A DNA stretch of 64,000 nt from assembly GCA_031180725.1 (NCBI GenBank), contig JAPSLO010000014.1, forward strand, positions 62,001 through 126,000, given 5' to 3'. A program made the position numbers and the translations under genes. The stretch comes from Roseomonas sp. GTDB taxonomy: Bacteria; Pseudomonadota; Alphaproteobacteria; Acetobacterales; Acetobacteraceae. Below the pieces are notes generated by a model that saw only the letters and a program-made list of their open reading frames with translations, did no database searches and was not told where the DNA came from. Of this stretch, positions 50,419 to 59,782 are shown piece by piece (within the stretch, counting starts at the first letter, position 1; each line of letters opens with the position of its first letter).

Positions 50419-51996
50419 CTACCCACCCACGCGCCCGTCCCCGAGCGACACCACCGCCACCAGCGCACTGCGAGGCGGCGTCCGTGCCTCGAAAGCCGGC
50501 CAGCGCGTGGCGGGGCGGTCGAAGCTGCTGCCCGGCTCCGCGCCCGGGCCGCGCACCATGACCAGCAGCGTCCCGCCATCCGGCGTCGGCATCGCCCCGC
50601 CGATGGCAGCCCCCCGCGGCGCGCCATAGACCGGCAACACCACGCCACGGCCCGGCCCGTCCAGATCGCAGGCGAAGACCGCATCCGGCGCCGGTCCGGG
50701 GCGGCCGGCGCGGTCCGTGCCGATCCAGAGCCGGCCCGCCTGGTCCACGGCCAGCGTCGCCGGCTCCCGCGGCAAGGTGCCGGGCGGCTGGTCGCGGCCA
50801 TAGAGCCCGCCCTCGGCCGCGTCGCCAGCCAGGAAAAGGATGCGTGCGGCCATGCGATCGGCCGCCGGGTCGCCGGTGAACTCCACCACATGGCCGGGAT
50901 GCGGGCCCGGGCGCGGGTTCAGCGCATCGGTCTGCGCCACGCCGCGGCTGGTGCCGCGCCGGCAGGCCAGCAGCAGCCGCGGGCGGCGGGGGTCGAGCGC
51001 CAGCGCGGCGGGCATGTCGAACCGCGTCGCCCCGGCGCGCTCCGCGGCAGGCGTCGGCGCGGGGGCGGCATCGGGCGGCAAGGGCAGCCAGCGGATCGCC
51101 TCACCTTCCGCGCGCGCCACGAAGAGGGTGCCGGCATCGAGCGCATCGGGCGCGGTCGCCGGACCGGCGGAGACGAAGCGATAGAGGAAGCCCATCGGCC
51201 GCCCATCCGCCAGGAAGACCACGGCGCGGCCATCCGCGGCCGCGGCCGCGGCGACGGCGGCGGCGCCGATGCGGCCCAGCGCAGCGCGCTTCACCGGCAC
51301 GCTCTGCGGATCCAGGGGATCGCATTCCACCACCCAGCCGAAATGCCGCGGATCGCGCCAACGCGGGTCGAGGTCGCGCAGCCGGACCAGCCAGGCGTCG
51401 GGATCGCCCTCGGTCAGTAGCAGGCTGGACCAGGGGGTGGCGCAACCGGCCTCCGGCGCCAGCAGCCCGTGCACCGCCGGCTCCGCGGCGGCGGGGCCGG
51501 ACCAGCGGCAGAGCGTGCTGGCGCCCAGCCGGCGGCTCTGGAAGCCGCCATCCACCACCAGCCAGCGCCCCTCCACCTGTTCCAGGTTGAGCAGCGAGGC
51601 GCCCTGCATCGCTGCCGCGACCGCCGGGCGGTCCCGCCCGCCGGGCCAAGCCATGGCGGGATCCACCTGCGGATGCGCCACCGCCAGCACCAGGCGCGGC
51701 ACGCCATCGCTGGAGGGCGGCGGCACCACCTGCCCGGCCAGGCGGCCATCCCAGCCGAACTGGGCGGCGGCCGCTTCCGGCGTCGGGTTGCGCGGGTTCC
51801 ATTCCGGCGCATCGAAGGTGACGCGATCACCCCAGCGGATCAGCACCTGGCGCGCATGGCCAGGCGCCACCCAGTCATCCGGGCGCAGCGGCAGCGTGGC
51901 GGCGCCGAGGCCGAGCGTGGTGATCTGCGCCCGGGCGGGCGCGGCAGCAGCCAGGGCCGCCGCCGCGCCAAGAAGGCCGCGGCGGCGAAGCCTCAT
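50419..51996 (-). CDS. PhoX-like (DUF839) alkaline phosphatase family protein
   Basis: A 525-residue secreted protein of the DUF839/PhoX beta-propeller family. A Tat-type signal is present (RLRRRGLLGAAAALAAAAPARA). It contains QFGWDGRLAGQVV near residue 80, GFLYRFVSAGP and WIGTDRAGRPG in later blades. PhoX enzymes use iron and calcium to hydrolyse phosphate esters, but many DUF839 proteins are uncharacterised and catalytic residues could not be confirmed by eye. Its ATG overlaps the stop of the molybdoenzyme gene. Confidence 0.83.
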   Translation of the reverse strand: MRLRRRGLLGAAAALAAAAPARAQITTLGLGAATLPLRPDDWVAPGHARQVLIRWGDRVTFDAPEWNPRNPTPEAAAAQFGWDGRLAGQVVPPPSSDGVPRLVLAVAHPQVDPAMAWPGGRDRPAVAAAMQGASLLNLEQVEGRWLVVDGGFQSRRLGASTLCRWSGPAAAEPAVHGLLAPEAGCATPWSSLLLTEGDPDAWLVRLRDLDPRWRDPRHFGWVVECDPLDPQSVPVKRAALGRIGAAAVAAAAAADGRAVVFLADGRPMGFLYRFVSAGPATAPDALDAGTLFVARAEGEAIRWLPLPPDAAPAPTPAAERAGATRFDMPAALALDPRRPRLLLACRRGTSRGVAQTDALNPRPGPHPGHVVEFTGDPAADRMAARILFLAGDAAEGGLYGRDQPPGTLPREPATLAVDQAGRLWIGTDRAGRPGPAPDAVFACDLDGPGRGVVLPVYGAPRGAAIGGAMPTPDGGTLLVMVRGPGAEPGSSFDRPATRWPAFEARTPPRSALVAVVSLGDGRVGG

Positions 51997-54299
51997 GCGC
52001 CTTCTGCCACCGGGGGCGGGGCGTGGACGGTGACCGGCGGCGGCTCGCCCGGCCAGGCCTCGATCTGCACCAGGCAGGATTGCGCAGCGGAGCCCTGGCC
52101 GAGGCGCGAAGTGCCGACATCCTGCGTCAGCACATTCGGGTTGCCATGAATGCAGGGCGCGTCCGTGGCGCCGGGACGGGCCGGGTTCCACCAGGCCCCG
52201 GTCGCCATGGCGACCACGCCGGGGCGGATGCCATCGGTGACGCGCAGGCCGGCGGCGATGGCGCCGCGGTCGTTGAACGCGCGGATCACGTCGCCATCCT
52301 TCAGGCCGCGTGCTGCGGCATCCTGCGGATGCATCAGCAGCGGCTCCCGCCCCTTCACGCGCGCGGCTTCCGCCACCCGGCCGCTGTCCATCTGCCCATG
52401 CAGCCGCGTGGCGGGCTGGAAGGAGAGCAAATGCAGCGGGAAACGCCGCGCCGCCTCGCCGCCCAGCCATTCGCGGGGCGGGATCCAGGCCGGGTGGCCC
52501 GGCACTTCCTGATAGCCGAAGCCGGCGATGGTTTCCGAGAAGATCTCCACCTTGCCGGAGGGCGTGTTCAGCGGGTTGGCCTCGGGGTCGCCGCGGAAGT
52601 CGGCATACTGGGTGTAGCTTTCCTCGGGCGGGGGCAGTTCGACGAAGCCCTGCTCCCAGAAGGTGGCGAAATCCGGCACCTCGATGCCCTGCGCGGCGCA
52701 GGCCTGGCGCCAGCGGCCATACATATGCGTCAGCCACGCCATCTCGTCGCGCTGTTCGGTGAAGGCGGCACGGTAGCCCAGCGCATCGGCGATATCGGCC
52801 AGGAAATCCGCATCGTTGCGGGCCTGGCCCACCGGCGGGATCGCCTGGTGCATGGCGCGCACGAAGCGGTCGCGGGAGGAGCTGCCGATGTCGTTGCGCT
52901 CCAGCGTGGTGGTCGCGGGCAGCACGATATCGGCATGGCGCGCCACCGACGTCCACCAGGGCTCCGCCACCACCACCGTATCGGCCCGGTTCCAACCGCG
53001 CAGCAGGCGGTTCAGGTCCTGGTGGTGGTGGAAGGGATTGCCACCGGCCCACCAGATCATGCGGATATCGGGCAGCGCCAATTCACGGCCATTGTACTGC
53101 AGCGTCTCGCCGGGGCGCTCCAGCAGCTCCGTGATGCGCGCCACCGGGATGTAGGCGCCGCAGGGATTCCTCACCGGCACGCCCGAGACGGACGGCACAT
53201 CGATGCGCGGCGTGCCCATGCCATTGGCCGAGCCATAGCCGAAGCCAACCCCCTGCCCCGGCTTGCCGATGGTGCCCAGCATGGCTGCCAGCGCCACCAG
53301 CGCCCACCAGGGCTGCTCGCCATTCTCGGCGCGCTGGAGCGACCAGGTGGCGGTCATCATGTTCGGCGCGCCGGCGGCTTCCAGCGCCAGGCGGCGGATG
53401 GTGGCGGCAGGCACATCCGTCAGCGCCTCGGCCCATTCCGGCGTCTTCGGCGTGCCGTCGGCCGCGCCGCGCAGATAGGCCGCGAAGCGGTCGAAGCCCA
53501 CGGTGCAGCGGGCGAGGAAATCGCGATCCTCCTTCCCGGCCTCCAGGATGACGAAGGCCATGGCGAGCATCATGGCAGCATCCGAATTCGGGCGGATCGG
53601 CACCCATTCGGCGTTGAGGAAGTCCGGCGCATCGCCACGGAAGGGCGAGATGTTAACGAAGCGTACGCCCGCCTCCGCCGCGGCGCGCATCAGCGGCTGG
53701 TACTCATGCGCGCCGGCACCGCCGGCGGTAACAATGCCGTTCTTCGCGGGCAGCCCGCCGAAGCACAGCATCAACTTCGCATTCTGCCGGATCGCCGCCC
53801 AATCTGTCAGGCGGCCTGCCAGCACCTCGTTGTCGCCCAGGATATGCGGCATCAGCGTCATGCCGGCACCATACGAGTAGTTTGTCACCTGCGCCGTGAA
53901 GCCGCCGCCGAGGCCCAGGAAGCGATGCAGCTGCGTGCGCGCGTGGTGATAGCGCCCGGCCGAGGACCAGCCATAGCTGCCGCCGAGGATCGAGGGGTGC
54001 CCGTATTCGCCCCGGATACGCGCTGTCTCCTCCGCCACCAGGCGGATGGCCTGGTCCCAGGAGACGGGGACGAAGGCATCACCGCCGCGCGCGCTGCCGC
54101 GCCGCCCGCCCTTCAACCAACCTTCGCGCACATAAGGGCGGTCGATCCGCGCCTTTCCGTGGACGGCATCGGGGATGGACTGGATCAGCGTGCCCGGGAA
54201 GGGATCGCGGCCGAAGGGGCGCACGCCGACCACGCGCCCCTTCTCCACCACCGCGTCGAAGGCGCCCCAATGGGCGGCGTGCGGCTTGATCTCGGTCAT
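51993..54299 (-). CDS. Molybdopterin-dependent oxidoreductase (BisC/TorA family)
   Basis: A 768-residue bis-MGD enzyme of the biotin sulfoxide/TMAO/DMSO reductase group. There is no N-terminal Fe-S cysteine cluster. ILGGSYGWSSAGRYHHARTQ contains the serine (second Ser of YGWSS) expected to ligate molybdenum. Cofactor-binding segments include NISPFRGD, WWAGGNPFHHHQDLN and RLHGQMDSG. No Tat signal is seen, so it is predicted cytoplasmic like BisC. ATG 54299 is preferred because GAGGA lies five bases upstream. It is translationally coupled to the PhoX-like gene. Confidence 0.9.
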   Translation of the reverse strand: MTEIKPHAAHWGAFDAVVEKGRVVGVRPFGRDPFPGTLIQSIPDAVHGKARIDRPYVREGWLKGGRRGSARGGDAFVPVSWDQAIRLVAEETARIRGEYGHPSILGGSYGWSSAGRYHHARTQLHRFLGLGGGFTAQVTNYSYGAGMTLMPHILGDNEVLAGRLTDWAAIRQNAKLMLCFGGLPAKNGIVTAGGAGAHEYQPLMRAAAEAGVRFVNISPFRGDAPDFLNAEWVPIRPNSDAAMMLAMAFVILEAGKEDRDFLARCTVGFDRFAAYLRGAADGTPKTPEWAEALTDVPAATIRRLALEAAGAPNMMTATWSLQRAENGEQPWWALVALAAMLGTIGKPGQGVGFGYGSANGMGTPRIDVPSVSGVPVRNPCGAYIPVARITELLERPGETLQYNGRELALPDIRMIWWAGGNPFHHHQDLNRLLRGWNRADTVVVAEPWWTSVARHADIVLPATTTLERNDIGSSSRDRFVRAMHQAIPPVGQARNDADFLADIADALGYRAAFTEQRDEMAWLTHMYGRWRQACAAQGIEVPDFATFWEQGFVELPPPEESYTQYADFRGDPEANPLNTPSGKVEIFSETIAGFGYQEVPGHPAWIPPREWLGGEAARRFPLHLLSFQPATRLHGQMDSGRVAEAARVKGREPLLMHPQDAAARGLKDGDVIRAFNDRGAIAAGLRVTDGIRPGVVAMATGAWWNPARPGATDAPCIHGNPNVLTQDVGTSRLGQGSAAQSCLVQIEAWPGEPPPVTVHAPPPVAEGA

Positions 54300-54432
54300 G
54301 GCAGTCCTCATCCGGGCCGGGCGGGAGTTTTGCCGGCAGGGGCGCCGGGCCGCAACCGCTCTCGCCAAGGGTGACGCCGGGCCGCGCCCGTTCTAGCATC
54401 CTGGGGCGATCCGCCGTGAGAGAGCAGAGCAC

Positions 54433-55830
54433 ATGACCCCGCCCCGCAACTCCAACGCCGTCCGCGATATCGCGAATGTGCTGCACCCCTACACCGACCA
54501 CCGGGCCCATGCGCAGAATGGCCCGCTGGTGATCACGCGCGGCGAGGGCGTGCGCGTCTTCGACGACCAGGGCAAGGACTATATCGAGGCGGTGGCCGGG
54601 CTGTGGTGCGCCTCGCTCGGCTTTGACAACAAGCGCCTGGTGGATGCGGCGGTTGCGCAGATGCAGAAGCTGCCCTTCTACCACGGCTTCACCGCCAAGT
54701 CGCATGAGCCGATGATCGACCTGGCGGAGATGCTGATCGAACGCGCGCCGGCGCCGATGTCCAAGGCGTTCTTCGCCAATTCCGGGTCGGAGGCGAACGA
54801 CACGGCGATCAAGATGATCTGGTACGTCAACAACGCATTGGGGCGGCCGAACAAGAAGAAGATCATCGGCCGGCTGAAGGCCTATCACGGCATCACCGTC
54901 GCCTCGGGCTCCGTCACCGGCCTGCCGGCGAACCACAAGATGTTCGACCTGCCGGTTTCCGACCGCTTCATCCATGTCGCGACGCCGCACCACTATCACG
55001 GCGCCAATCCCGGCGAGTCCGAGGAGGAGTACGCGACGCGCCTGGCCGCGGAGCTGGAGCAGGTGATCCTGCGCGAAGGCCCGGAGACGGTGGCCGCCTT
55101 CTTCGCCGAGCCGGTGATGGGCGCCGGCGGCGTCATCGTGCCGCCGGCCACCTATTTCGAGAAGGTGCAGGCCGTGCTGAAGAAGCACGACGTGTTCTTC
55201 GTGGCCGATGAGGTGATCTGCGGATTCGGGCGCACCGGCAACTACTGGGGCAGCCAGACCTTCTCCATCACGCCGGACATCCTGACCTGCGCGAAGGCAC
55301 TCAGCGCAAGCTTCCTGCCCATCAGCGCCATCATGATCAACGACCGCATCTTCCAGGCGCTGGCCGATGGCAGCGCCACGATCGGCACCTGGGGCCACGG
55401 CTTCACCTATTCCGGCCATCCGGTGCCTGCGGCGGTCGCGGTGGAGACGCTGAAGATCTACGACGAGATGGACATCGTCGCCCATGCCCGCCGGGTTGGC
55501 GCACATATGCAGAAGAAGCTGCGCGAGCTGTTCGCCGACCACCCGCTTGTGGGTGAGCTGCGCGGCGTCGGCCTGATCGCCGGCATGGAGCTGGTGGCCG
55601 ACAAGGCGACACACAAGAACTTCGACCCGGCGCTGAAGATCGGCGCGCGCTTCGCCAAGCTGGCGGAGGGCGAGGGCGTGATCCTGCGGGCGATGGTGAA
55701 TGACTCGATGGGCTTCTCCCCGCCGCTGATCATCACCGAGGCGGAGATCGACGAGATGCTCGCCCGCACCGCGCGCGCGCTGGATGCGCTGACCGTGCAG
55801 CTGCGGCGCGAAAGCCTGACCGTCGTCTGA
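54433..55830 (+). CDS. Class III PLP-dependent aminotransferase (omega-transaminase type)
   Basis: A 465-residue aminotransferase. It shows FFANSGSEANDTAIKMIWYVNN, the cofactor aspartate region FFVADEVICGFGRTG, and the PLP lysine in DILTCAKALSASFLPI. The N-terminus (DIANVLHPYTDHRAHA) is typical of the subgroup acting on taurine, beta-alanine, putrescine or aromatic amines. It would move an amino group from an omega-amine to pyruvate or 2-oxoglutarate. A DUF4406 gene follows after 14 bases and may be co-transcribed. Confidence 0.93.
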   Translation: MTPPRNSNAVRDIANVLHPYTDHRAHAQNGPLVITRGEGVRVFDDQGKDYIEAVAGLWCASLGFDNKRLVDAAVAQMQKLPFYHGFTAKSHEPMIDLAEMLIERAPAPMSKAFFANSGSEANDTAIKMIWYVNNALGRPNKKKIIGRLKAYHGITVASGSVTGLPANHKMFDLPVSDRFIHVATPHHYHGANPGESEEEYATRLAAELEQVILREGPETVAAFFAEPVMGAGGVIVPPATYFEKVQAVLKKHDVFFVADEVICGFGRTGNYWGSQTFSITPDILTCAKALSASFLPISAIMINDRIFQALADGSATIGTWGHGFTYSGHPVPAAVAVETLKIYDEMDIVAHARRVGAHMQKKLRELFADHPLVGELRGVGLIAGMELVADKATHKNFDPALKIGARFAKLAEGEGVILRAMVNDSMGFSPPLIITEAEIDEMLARTARALDALTVQLRRESLTVV

Positions 55831-55844
55831 GACCGCGCAGCGTC

Positions 55845-56204
55845 ATGCCACTGATGATCCTCGTCGCCGGTCCCTATCGCAGCGGGACCGGCGACGATCC
55901 GGCGAAAATCGCCGCCAATGTGCATGCGATGGAGGAAGCGGCCCTGGCACTGTGGAAGGCCGGCCACCTGCCCGTGCTGGGCGAGTGGTTCGCGCTGCCG
56001 CTGATCGCCAGCGCGGGGTCGAAGGAACGCGGCGACGCGGTGTGGGATTCGATTTTCCACCCTGTGGCGGAGATGGTCGCGCGCCGCTGCGACGCCTGCC
56101 TGCGCATCGGCGGGCCGAGCGCCGGGGCGGAGCTGATGGTCTCGATCTTCGTGGAGGCCGGAAAGCCGGTTTACCGAAGCCTGGAGGAGGTACCGGCGGC
56201 CTGA
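55845..56204 (+). CDS. DUF4406 domain protein
   Basis: A 119-residue protein beginning MILVAGPYRSGTGDDPAKI, the DUF4406/nucleoside 2-deoxyribosyltransferase-like Rossmann N-terminus. It continues with AGHLPVLGEWFALPL and GPSAGAELMVSIFVEAGKPVY. It may bind or cleave a nucleoside-like ligand, but the family is not characterised well. It follows the aminotransferase gene and is convergent with the small gene at 56206. Confidence 0.82.
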   Translation: MPLMILVAGPYRSGTGDDPAKIAANVHAMEEAALALWKAGHLPVLGEWFALPLIASAGSKERGDAVWDSIFHPVAEMVARRCDACLRIGGPSAGAELMVSIFVEAGKPVYRSLEEVPAA

Positions 56205-56205
56205 G

Positions 56206-56424
56206 CTACAGGTACCGCCCGCGCTCCAGGATCTCCAGCGTGTATTCCTTGTAGGTCATGCCGAGTTCCTCGGCCCGCGCCAAGCGGCGCAGCGCAATCT
56301 CACGCGGTGGGGTCTTCCAGGCGGCCTTGTGCTTGCGCTTCCAGATCCACAGGCCCCAGCCGCCATCAGCCTCCGGCTCCTCCAGCGGCGGACCGCCGTT
56401 GTGGCCGAGGCCGATGGGCTTCAT
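56206..56424 (-). CDS. Small conserved protein with GHNGGPPLE motif
   Basis: A 72-residue protein starting KPIGLGHNGGPPLEEPE. The HNGGPP motif recurs in small alphaproteobacterial proteins of unknown function, often near regulators or phage genes. The rest is Trp- and basic-rich (WGLWIWKRKHKAAWK) with a helical C-terminus (LARAEELGMTYKEYTLEILE). Its ATG overlaps the stop of the polyprenyl diphosphate synthase gene. No function can be assigned. Confidence 0.75.
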   Translation of the reverse strand: MKPIGLGHNGGPPLEEPEADGGWGLWIWKRKHKAAWKTPPREIALRRLARAEELGMTYKEYTLEILERGRYL

Positions 56425-57419
56425 CGGGCTCGGCTGATGCAGAAGCCGACGACGCCGGCCATGGCCCGCTTCCATTCGCTTTCGGGGAAGCGGTCCAGCG
56501 CCGCCAACGCCTTGTCGCCATAGTCGCGGGCGCGGCCAACCGTGTCCACGAAGGCGTGGTGCTTCTGCATCAGCGCGATGGCGCGGGCCAGGTCGCCTTC
56601 ACGCTGGTCGCGCTCCTCGATGGTGCGGCGCCAGAAGGTCTGTTCCTCGGCATTGCCGCGGGCGAAGGCCAACAGGACGGGCAGCGTGATCTTGCCCTCG
56701 CGGAAATCGTCGCCGACCGTCTTGCCCAGCCGCTCCTGCTCGGCCGAATAATCCAACGCATCGTCCACAAGCTGGAAGGCAATGCCGAGATTGTGGCCAT
56801 AGGCGCGCAACGCCTGCTGCTGCTCGGGCGGGCAGGAGGCGACCACGGCGCCGACCTCCGTCGCAGCCGCGAACAGTGCGGCGGTCTTGCCCTCGATCAC
56901 TTCCAGATACTGGGCTTCCGTGCTGCCGGTGTCATTCTGGATGACCAATTGCAGCACCTCGCCTTCCGCGATGGTGGCGGAGGCATCGGCCAGGATGCGC
57001 AGCACGTCCAGGCTGCCGTCCTGCACCATCACCTGGAAGGCGCGCGCGAAGAGGAAATCGCCGACGAGCACGCTGGGCTTGTTGCCGAACAGCGCATTGG
57101 CGCTGGCCTGGCCACGGCGCAGCGCGCTTTCATCCACCACGTCGTCATGCAGCAGCGTCGCGGTGTGGATGAACTCCACGCAGGCGGCCAGCGCCACATG
57201 CCGGTCGCCGCGATAGCCGGCGAGCCGCGCGGAAGCGAGCGTCAGCAGCGGGCGCAGCCGCTTGCCGCCAGCGGCGACGATATGCGCGGCAAGCTGCGGG
57301 ATCAGCGCCACCGGGCTCTGCATCCGCTCCACGATCAGGCGGTTGCAGGCCTCGAGATCGGCACGGACGAGAGTGGTCAGGGTCGCCAGCGCGTCCTCGC
57401 CGGCGGCCTGGGCAGACAT
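56421..57419 (-). CDS. Polyprenyl diphosphate synthase
   Basis: A 332-residue long-chain prenyltransferase, probably octa- to decaprenyl diphosphate synthase for ubiquinone side chains. The first Asp-rich motif is LLHDDVVDES and the second QLVDDALDYS. GGKRLRPLL and FARAFQVM are family landmarks. ATG 57419 is preferred; GTG 57449 would add ten residues. It is divergent from the DUF2007/methyltransferase pair and precedes the GHNGGPP gene. Confidence 0.93.
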   Translation of the reverse strand: MSAQAAGEDALATLTTLVRADLEACNRLIVERMQSPVALIPQLAAHIVAAGGKRLRPLLTLASARLAGYRGDRHVALAACVEFIHTATLLHDDVVDESALRRGQASANALFGNKPSVLVGDFLFARAFQVMVQDGSLDVLRILADASATIAEGEVLQLVIQNDTGSTEAQYLEVIEGKTAALFAAATEVGAVVASCPPEQQQALRAYGHNLGIAFQLVDDALDYSAEQERLGKTVGDDFREGKITLPVLLAFARGNAEEQTFWRRTIEERDQREGDLARAIALMQKHHAFVDTVGRARDYGDKALAALDRFPESEWKRAMAGVVGFCISRAR

Positions 57420-57558
57420 CACGGCGCTCGACGGGACAGGCAGATCCACGCTCTCTTGACCTCGGGCAGGGCGGCGGCAACCTAGCCGCCGCCCCCCGGC
57501 CGGGCAAGCGTCGGGCCATGCTCGCCCCTGGGGGCAGCGCCTGCCGGAGGATGCCTGA

Positions 57559-57777
57559 TTGCGTGTGCTGTTGGCCACGGCGGATCCCGTGCGCCTCTCC
57601 TTCCTGGTGGCGCTGCTGCGCGATGCGGGGCTGACGCCTGTGGTGCTGGATGCGGCGATCAGCGCAGTGGAAGGCGGCATCGGCATCTTCCCGCGCCGGC
57701 TCGCCGTACCGGGCGAAGAAGCCGCCCAGGCCTTGCGCGTGCTACGCGAGGCGGGCGAAACGGACGGGCTGTGCTGA
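57559..57777 (+). CDS. DUF2007 family small protein
   Basis: A 72-residue protein with a TTG start eight bases after GGAGG. RVLLATADPVRLSFLVALLRDAGL and the following FPRRLAVPGEEAAQALRVLREAG fit the DUF2007 ('putative signal transducing') fold, which is also found beside this methyltransferase in other alphaproteobacteria. Its stop overlaps the methyltransferase start by seven bases. Confidence 0.8.
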   Translation: MRVLLATADPVRLSFLVALLRDAGLTPVVLDAAISAVEGGIGIFPRRLAVPGEEAAQALRVLREAGETDGLC

Positions 57778-58499
57778 CCACCGAGGACACCCTGCTGGAT
57801 GGCCGCGTGCGGCTGCGCCAACCCAGGGAGGGATTGCGTGCCGGGCATGACGCGGTGCTGTTGGCTGCTGCCGTGCCGGCGCGGCCTGGCGATGCCGTGA
57901 TCGAGTTGGGCTGCGGCAGTGGCGCAGCCTTCCTGTGCCTGGCCGCGCGTGTGCCGGGGCTGCAAATCGTGGCGGTGGAACGCGAACCCGCGCTGGCGGC
58001 GCTGGCACGCGAGAACGCCGCGCTGAACGGGTTGGCGGAGCAGGTGACGGTGATCGAGGGCGACATCGCCGATCGGGCATTGCGCCGCACCCTGCCCCGC
58101 TGTGCGCATGGCTTCGCCAACCCGCCCTTCTGGGAAGCCGGGACCCGCCCGCCCACGGCAATACGCCGCGCGGCGACGCATGAGGACGATTCGGGGCTGG
58201 CGGCCTGGACGGAATGCCTCGCCGCGGCGCTGGCGCCACGCGGCGGCGCCACGCTGGTGCTACCGGCGGCACGCTTCGTGGATGGGCTGTCGGCGATGGC
58301 GCGGGCCGGTATCGGCAGCCCAGCGCTGCTGCCGCTCTGGCCCCGTGCCGGGGTGCCGGCGAAGCGGGTGCTGCTGGCGGGGCGCCGCGACGGGCGCGGC
58401 CCGGCGCGGGTGCTGCCGGGCCTGACGCTGCACGACGCGGCAGGCCCGACGCCGGAAGCGGCGGCGATCCTGCGGGACGGCGCAGCGCTGCAGGTTTAG
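57771..58499 (+). CDS. tRNA1(Val) A37 N6-methyltransferase-like (TrmN6/YfiC) enzyme
   Basis: A 242-residue SAM-dependent methyltransferase. Motif I is VIELGCGSGAAFL, the acidic loop IVAVEREP, and the N6-adenine signature NPPFWEAG (NPPF). The N-terminus LLDGRVRLRQPREGLRAGHDAVLLAAAV is typical of the TrmN6 family. It probably methylates A37 in tRNA-Val; a related adenine target is possible. GTG 57771 overlaps the DUF2007 gene, so the pair is co-translated. Confidence 0.87.
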   Translation: MLTTEDTLLDGRVRLRQPREGLRAGHDAVLLAAAVPARPGDAVIELGCGSGAAFLCLAARVPGLQIVAVEREPALAALARENAALNGLAEQVTVIEGDIADRALRRTLPRCAHGFANPPFWEAGTRPPTAIRRAATHEDDSGLAAWTECLAAALAPRGGATLVLPAARFVDGLSAMARAGIGSPALLPLWPRAGVPAKRVLLAGRRDGRGPARVLPGLTLHDAAGPTPEAAAILRDGAALQV

Positions 58500-58620
58500 C
58501 GCCAGATCCGCGGAGGCGGACTCGCCGGAGCGGCAAATCGGCCGCTCAGGCATGGCCGCGGCGCGATTCACGAAAGGGGATCACGCTGTCGGCAGCCATC
58601 TGCTCTGACTGAAGAGGGCG

Positions 58621-58905
58621 CTACTTCTCGCTGGCCTCCGGGTGGCGCAGCAGCCAAAGCCGCTCATGCGCCGCCACCAGGCTTTCCATGTTCTTCCGCC
58701 GATTGACGTCCGGTGCCACTGGGCGGCGGGTGAGCATCATCTCCAGGATGCGCAGCAATTCCTCCGCGACCTCGAAGTCGCTCTGGTCGCAGGCATGATG
58801 AAATGCAATCAGGATCTTGTCGGACAGACGCCTTGTATGCCGCGGGGGGCCCGCAGCCACGCGCCCGCCTTCGCGGCCGGATCCGTCCCGTTCCTCTTCG
58901 ACCAT
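58621..58905 (-). CDS. Conserved small alpha-helical protein
   Basis: A 94-residue protein. The start at 58905 gives a charged N-terminus (VEEERDGSGREGG). It is followed by a helical core, SDKILIAFHHACDQSDFEVA and ELLRILEMMLTRRP, and NMESLVAAHERLWLLRHP. Similar small proteins occur in other Rhodospirillales, with no known function. GGAG lies 11 bases before the ATG. It follows the SCO gene on the same strand. Confidence 0.7.
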   Translation of the reverse strand: MVEEERDGSGREGGRVAAGPPRHTRRLSDKILIAFHHACDQSDFEVAEELLRILEMMLTRRPVAPDVNRRKNMESLVAAHERLWLLRHPEASEK

Positions 58906-58938
58906 AGACGACCAGGCTCCCTGAGGCGCACCGTATTG

Positions 58939-58951
58939 AGCGAATTTCGCT
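58939..58951. promoter_or_regulatory. Short palindrome upstream of the small helical protein gene
   Basis: AGCGAA-T-TTCGCT is a perfect inverted repeat 34 bases before the start at 58905, inside an AT-rich patch. It is a candidate operator for that gene. Confidence 0.25.
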
Positions 58952-59020
58952 TTATCTGACGTAGCATAGCCCCGCTGGTCACGCGCAGGAACCCTCCTCC
59001 GACGCGGGAGGAAAAGACCC

Positions 59021-59734
59021 TCAGGCGCCGCGAAGCTGACCCCGCACCGCCTGGGCGATGGCCTCGGGCGCGGATTCCGGGCGGAACAGCGCGCGCACCC
59101 GCCCATCCGGGCCGACCAGGTAAATGAAGGACGAGTGGTCCATCAGATACTGCGACATCTCCGGCCGCGTGACCTTGGCGTAGTAGACACGGTAGGCGCG
59201 CGCCATGGCGGAGACTTGTTCCGCATTGCCGGTCAGGCCGACCATGCGGGGATGGAAGCGGGCGACGTAGTCGGCCATCACCTCCGCCGTGTCCCTCTCC
59301 GGGTCCACCGTGACAAAGACAGGGACCACCCGCTCCTCTTGCCCTTCCAGCAGGTCCATCGCCGCGGCGATGGTGCCGAGTTCCGTGGGGCAGACATCCG
59401 GGCAGTAGGTAAAGCCGAAATAGACCAGCATGAATCGGCCGGCAAAATCGGCCTCGGTCACGGTGCGGCCGGCCTGGTCCTGCATGCGGAAGGGGCCGCC
59501 CAGCGACATGCCCTGCGGCAGCTGCACGCCGCCGGCGGAAGGTGGCGGCGCTTCCTGCCCCATCAGCGTGGTGGCCAGGCGTGCGAAGGACTCGGCGATG
59601 CCCTCCCCCTCCTGGCGTCCGAACCAGGCGGCGCCCCAGAGGATGCCCAGCAGGAGGGTGACGATGATCGCCAGGATGCGGACGGCGTGCAGCATGATCT
59701 CGCGCAGATAGGGCGGCCAGGCCGGCGCGTCCAT
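59021..59734 (-). CDS. SCO1/SenC family copper chaperone
   Basis: A 237-residue membrane-anchored thioredoxin-fold protein that helps load copper into cytochrome c oxidase. A hydrophobic helix lies at about residues 17-35 (AVRILAIIVTLLLGILWGAAW). The CxxxC copper site is FTYCPDVCPTE and the distal ligand His is in YLMDHSSFIYLV. The first ATG is kept; an internal ATG at 59695 would still keep the helix. A lipoprotein gene lies upstream on the same strand. Confidence 0.93.
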   Translation of the reverse strand: MDAPAWPPYLREIMLHAVRILAIIVTLLLGILWGAAWFGRQEGEGIAESFARLATTLMGQEAPPPSAGGVQLPQGMSLGGPFRMQDQAGRTVTEADFAGRFMLVYFGFTYCPDVCPTELGTIAAAMDLLEGQEERVVPVFVTVDPERDTAEVMADYVARFHPRMVGLTGNAEQVSAMARAYRVYYAKVTRPEMSQYLMDHSSFIYLVGPDGRVRALFRPESAPEAIAQAVRGQLRGA

Positions 59735-59782
59735 TGGCGGAATGCGGCCGGCCTGGCAGCAAACGGCCGGCCCGGCCGTTCC

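Noticed and set aside
52023-54374. 783-codon plus-strand frame opposite the molybdoenzyme
   Set aside because: The minus strand has clear bis-MGD enzyme motifs through the whole span; the plus frame is a His/Arg-rich shadow.
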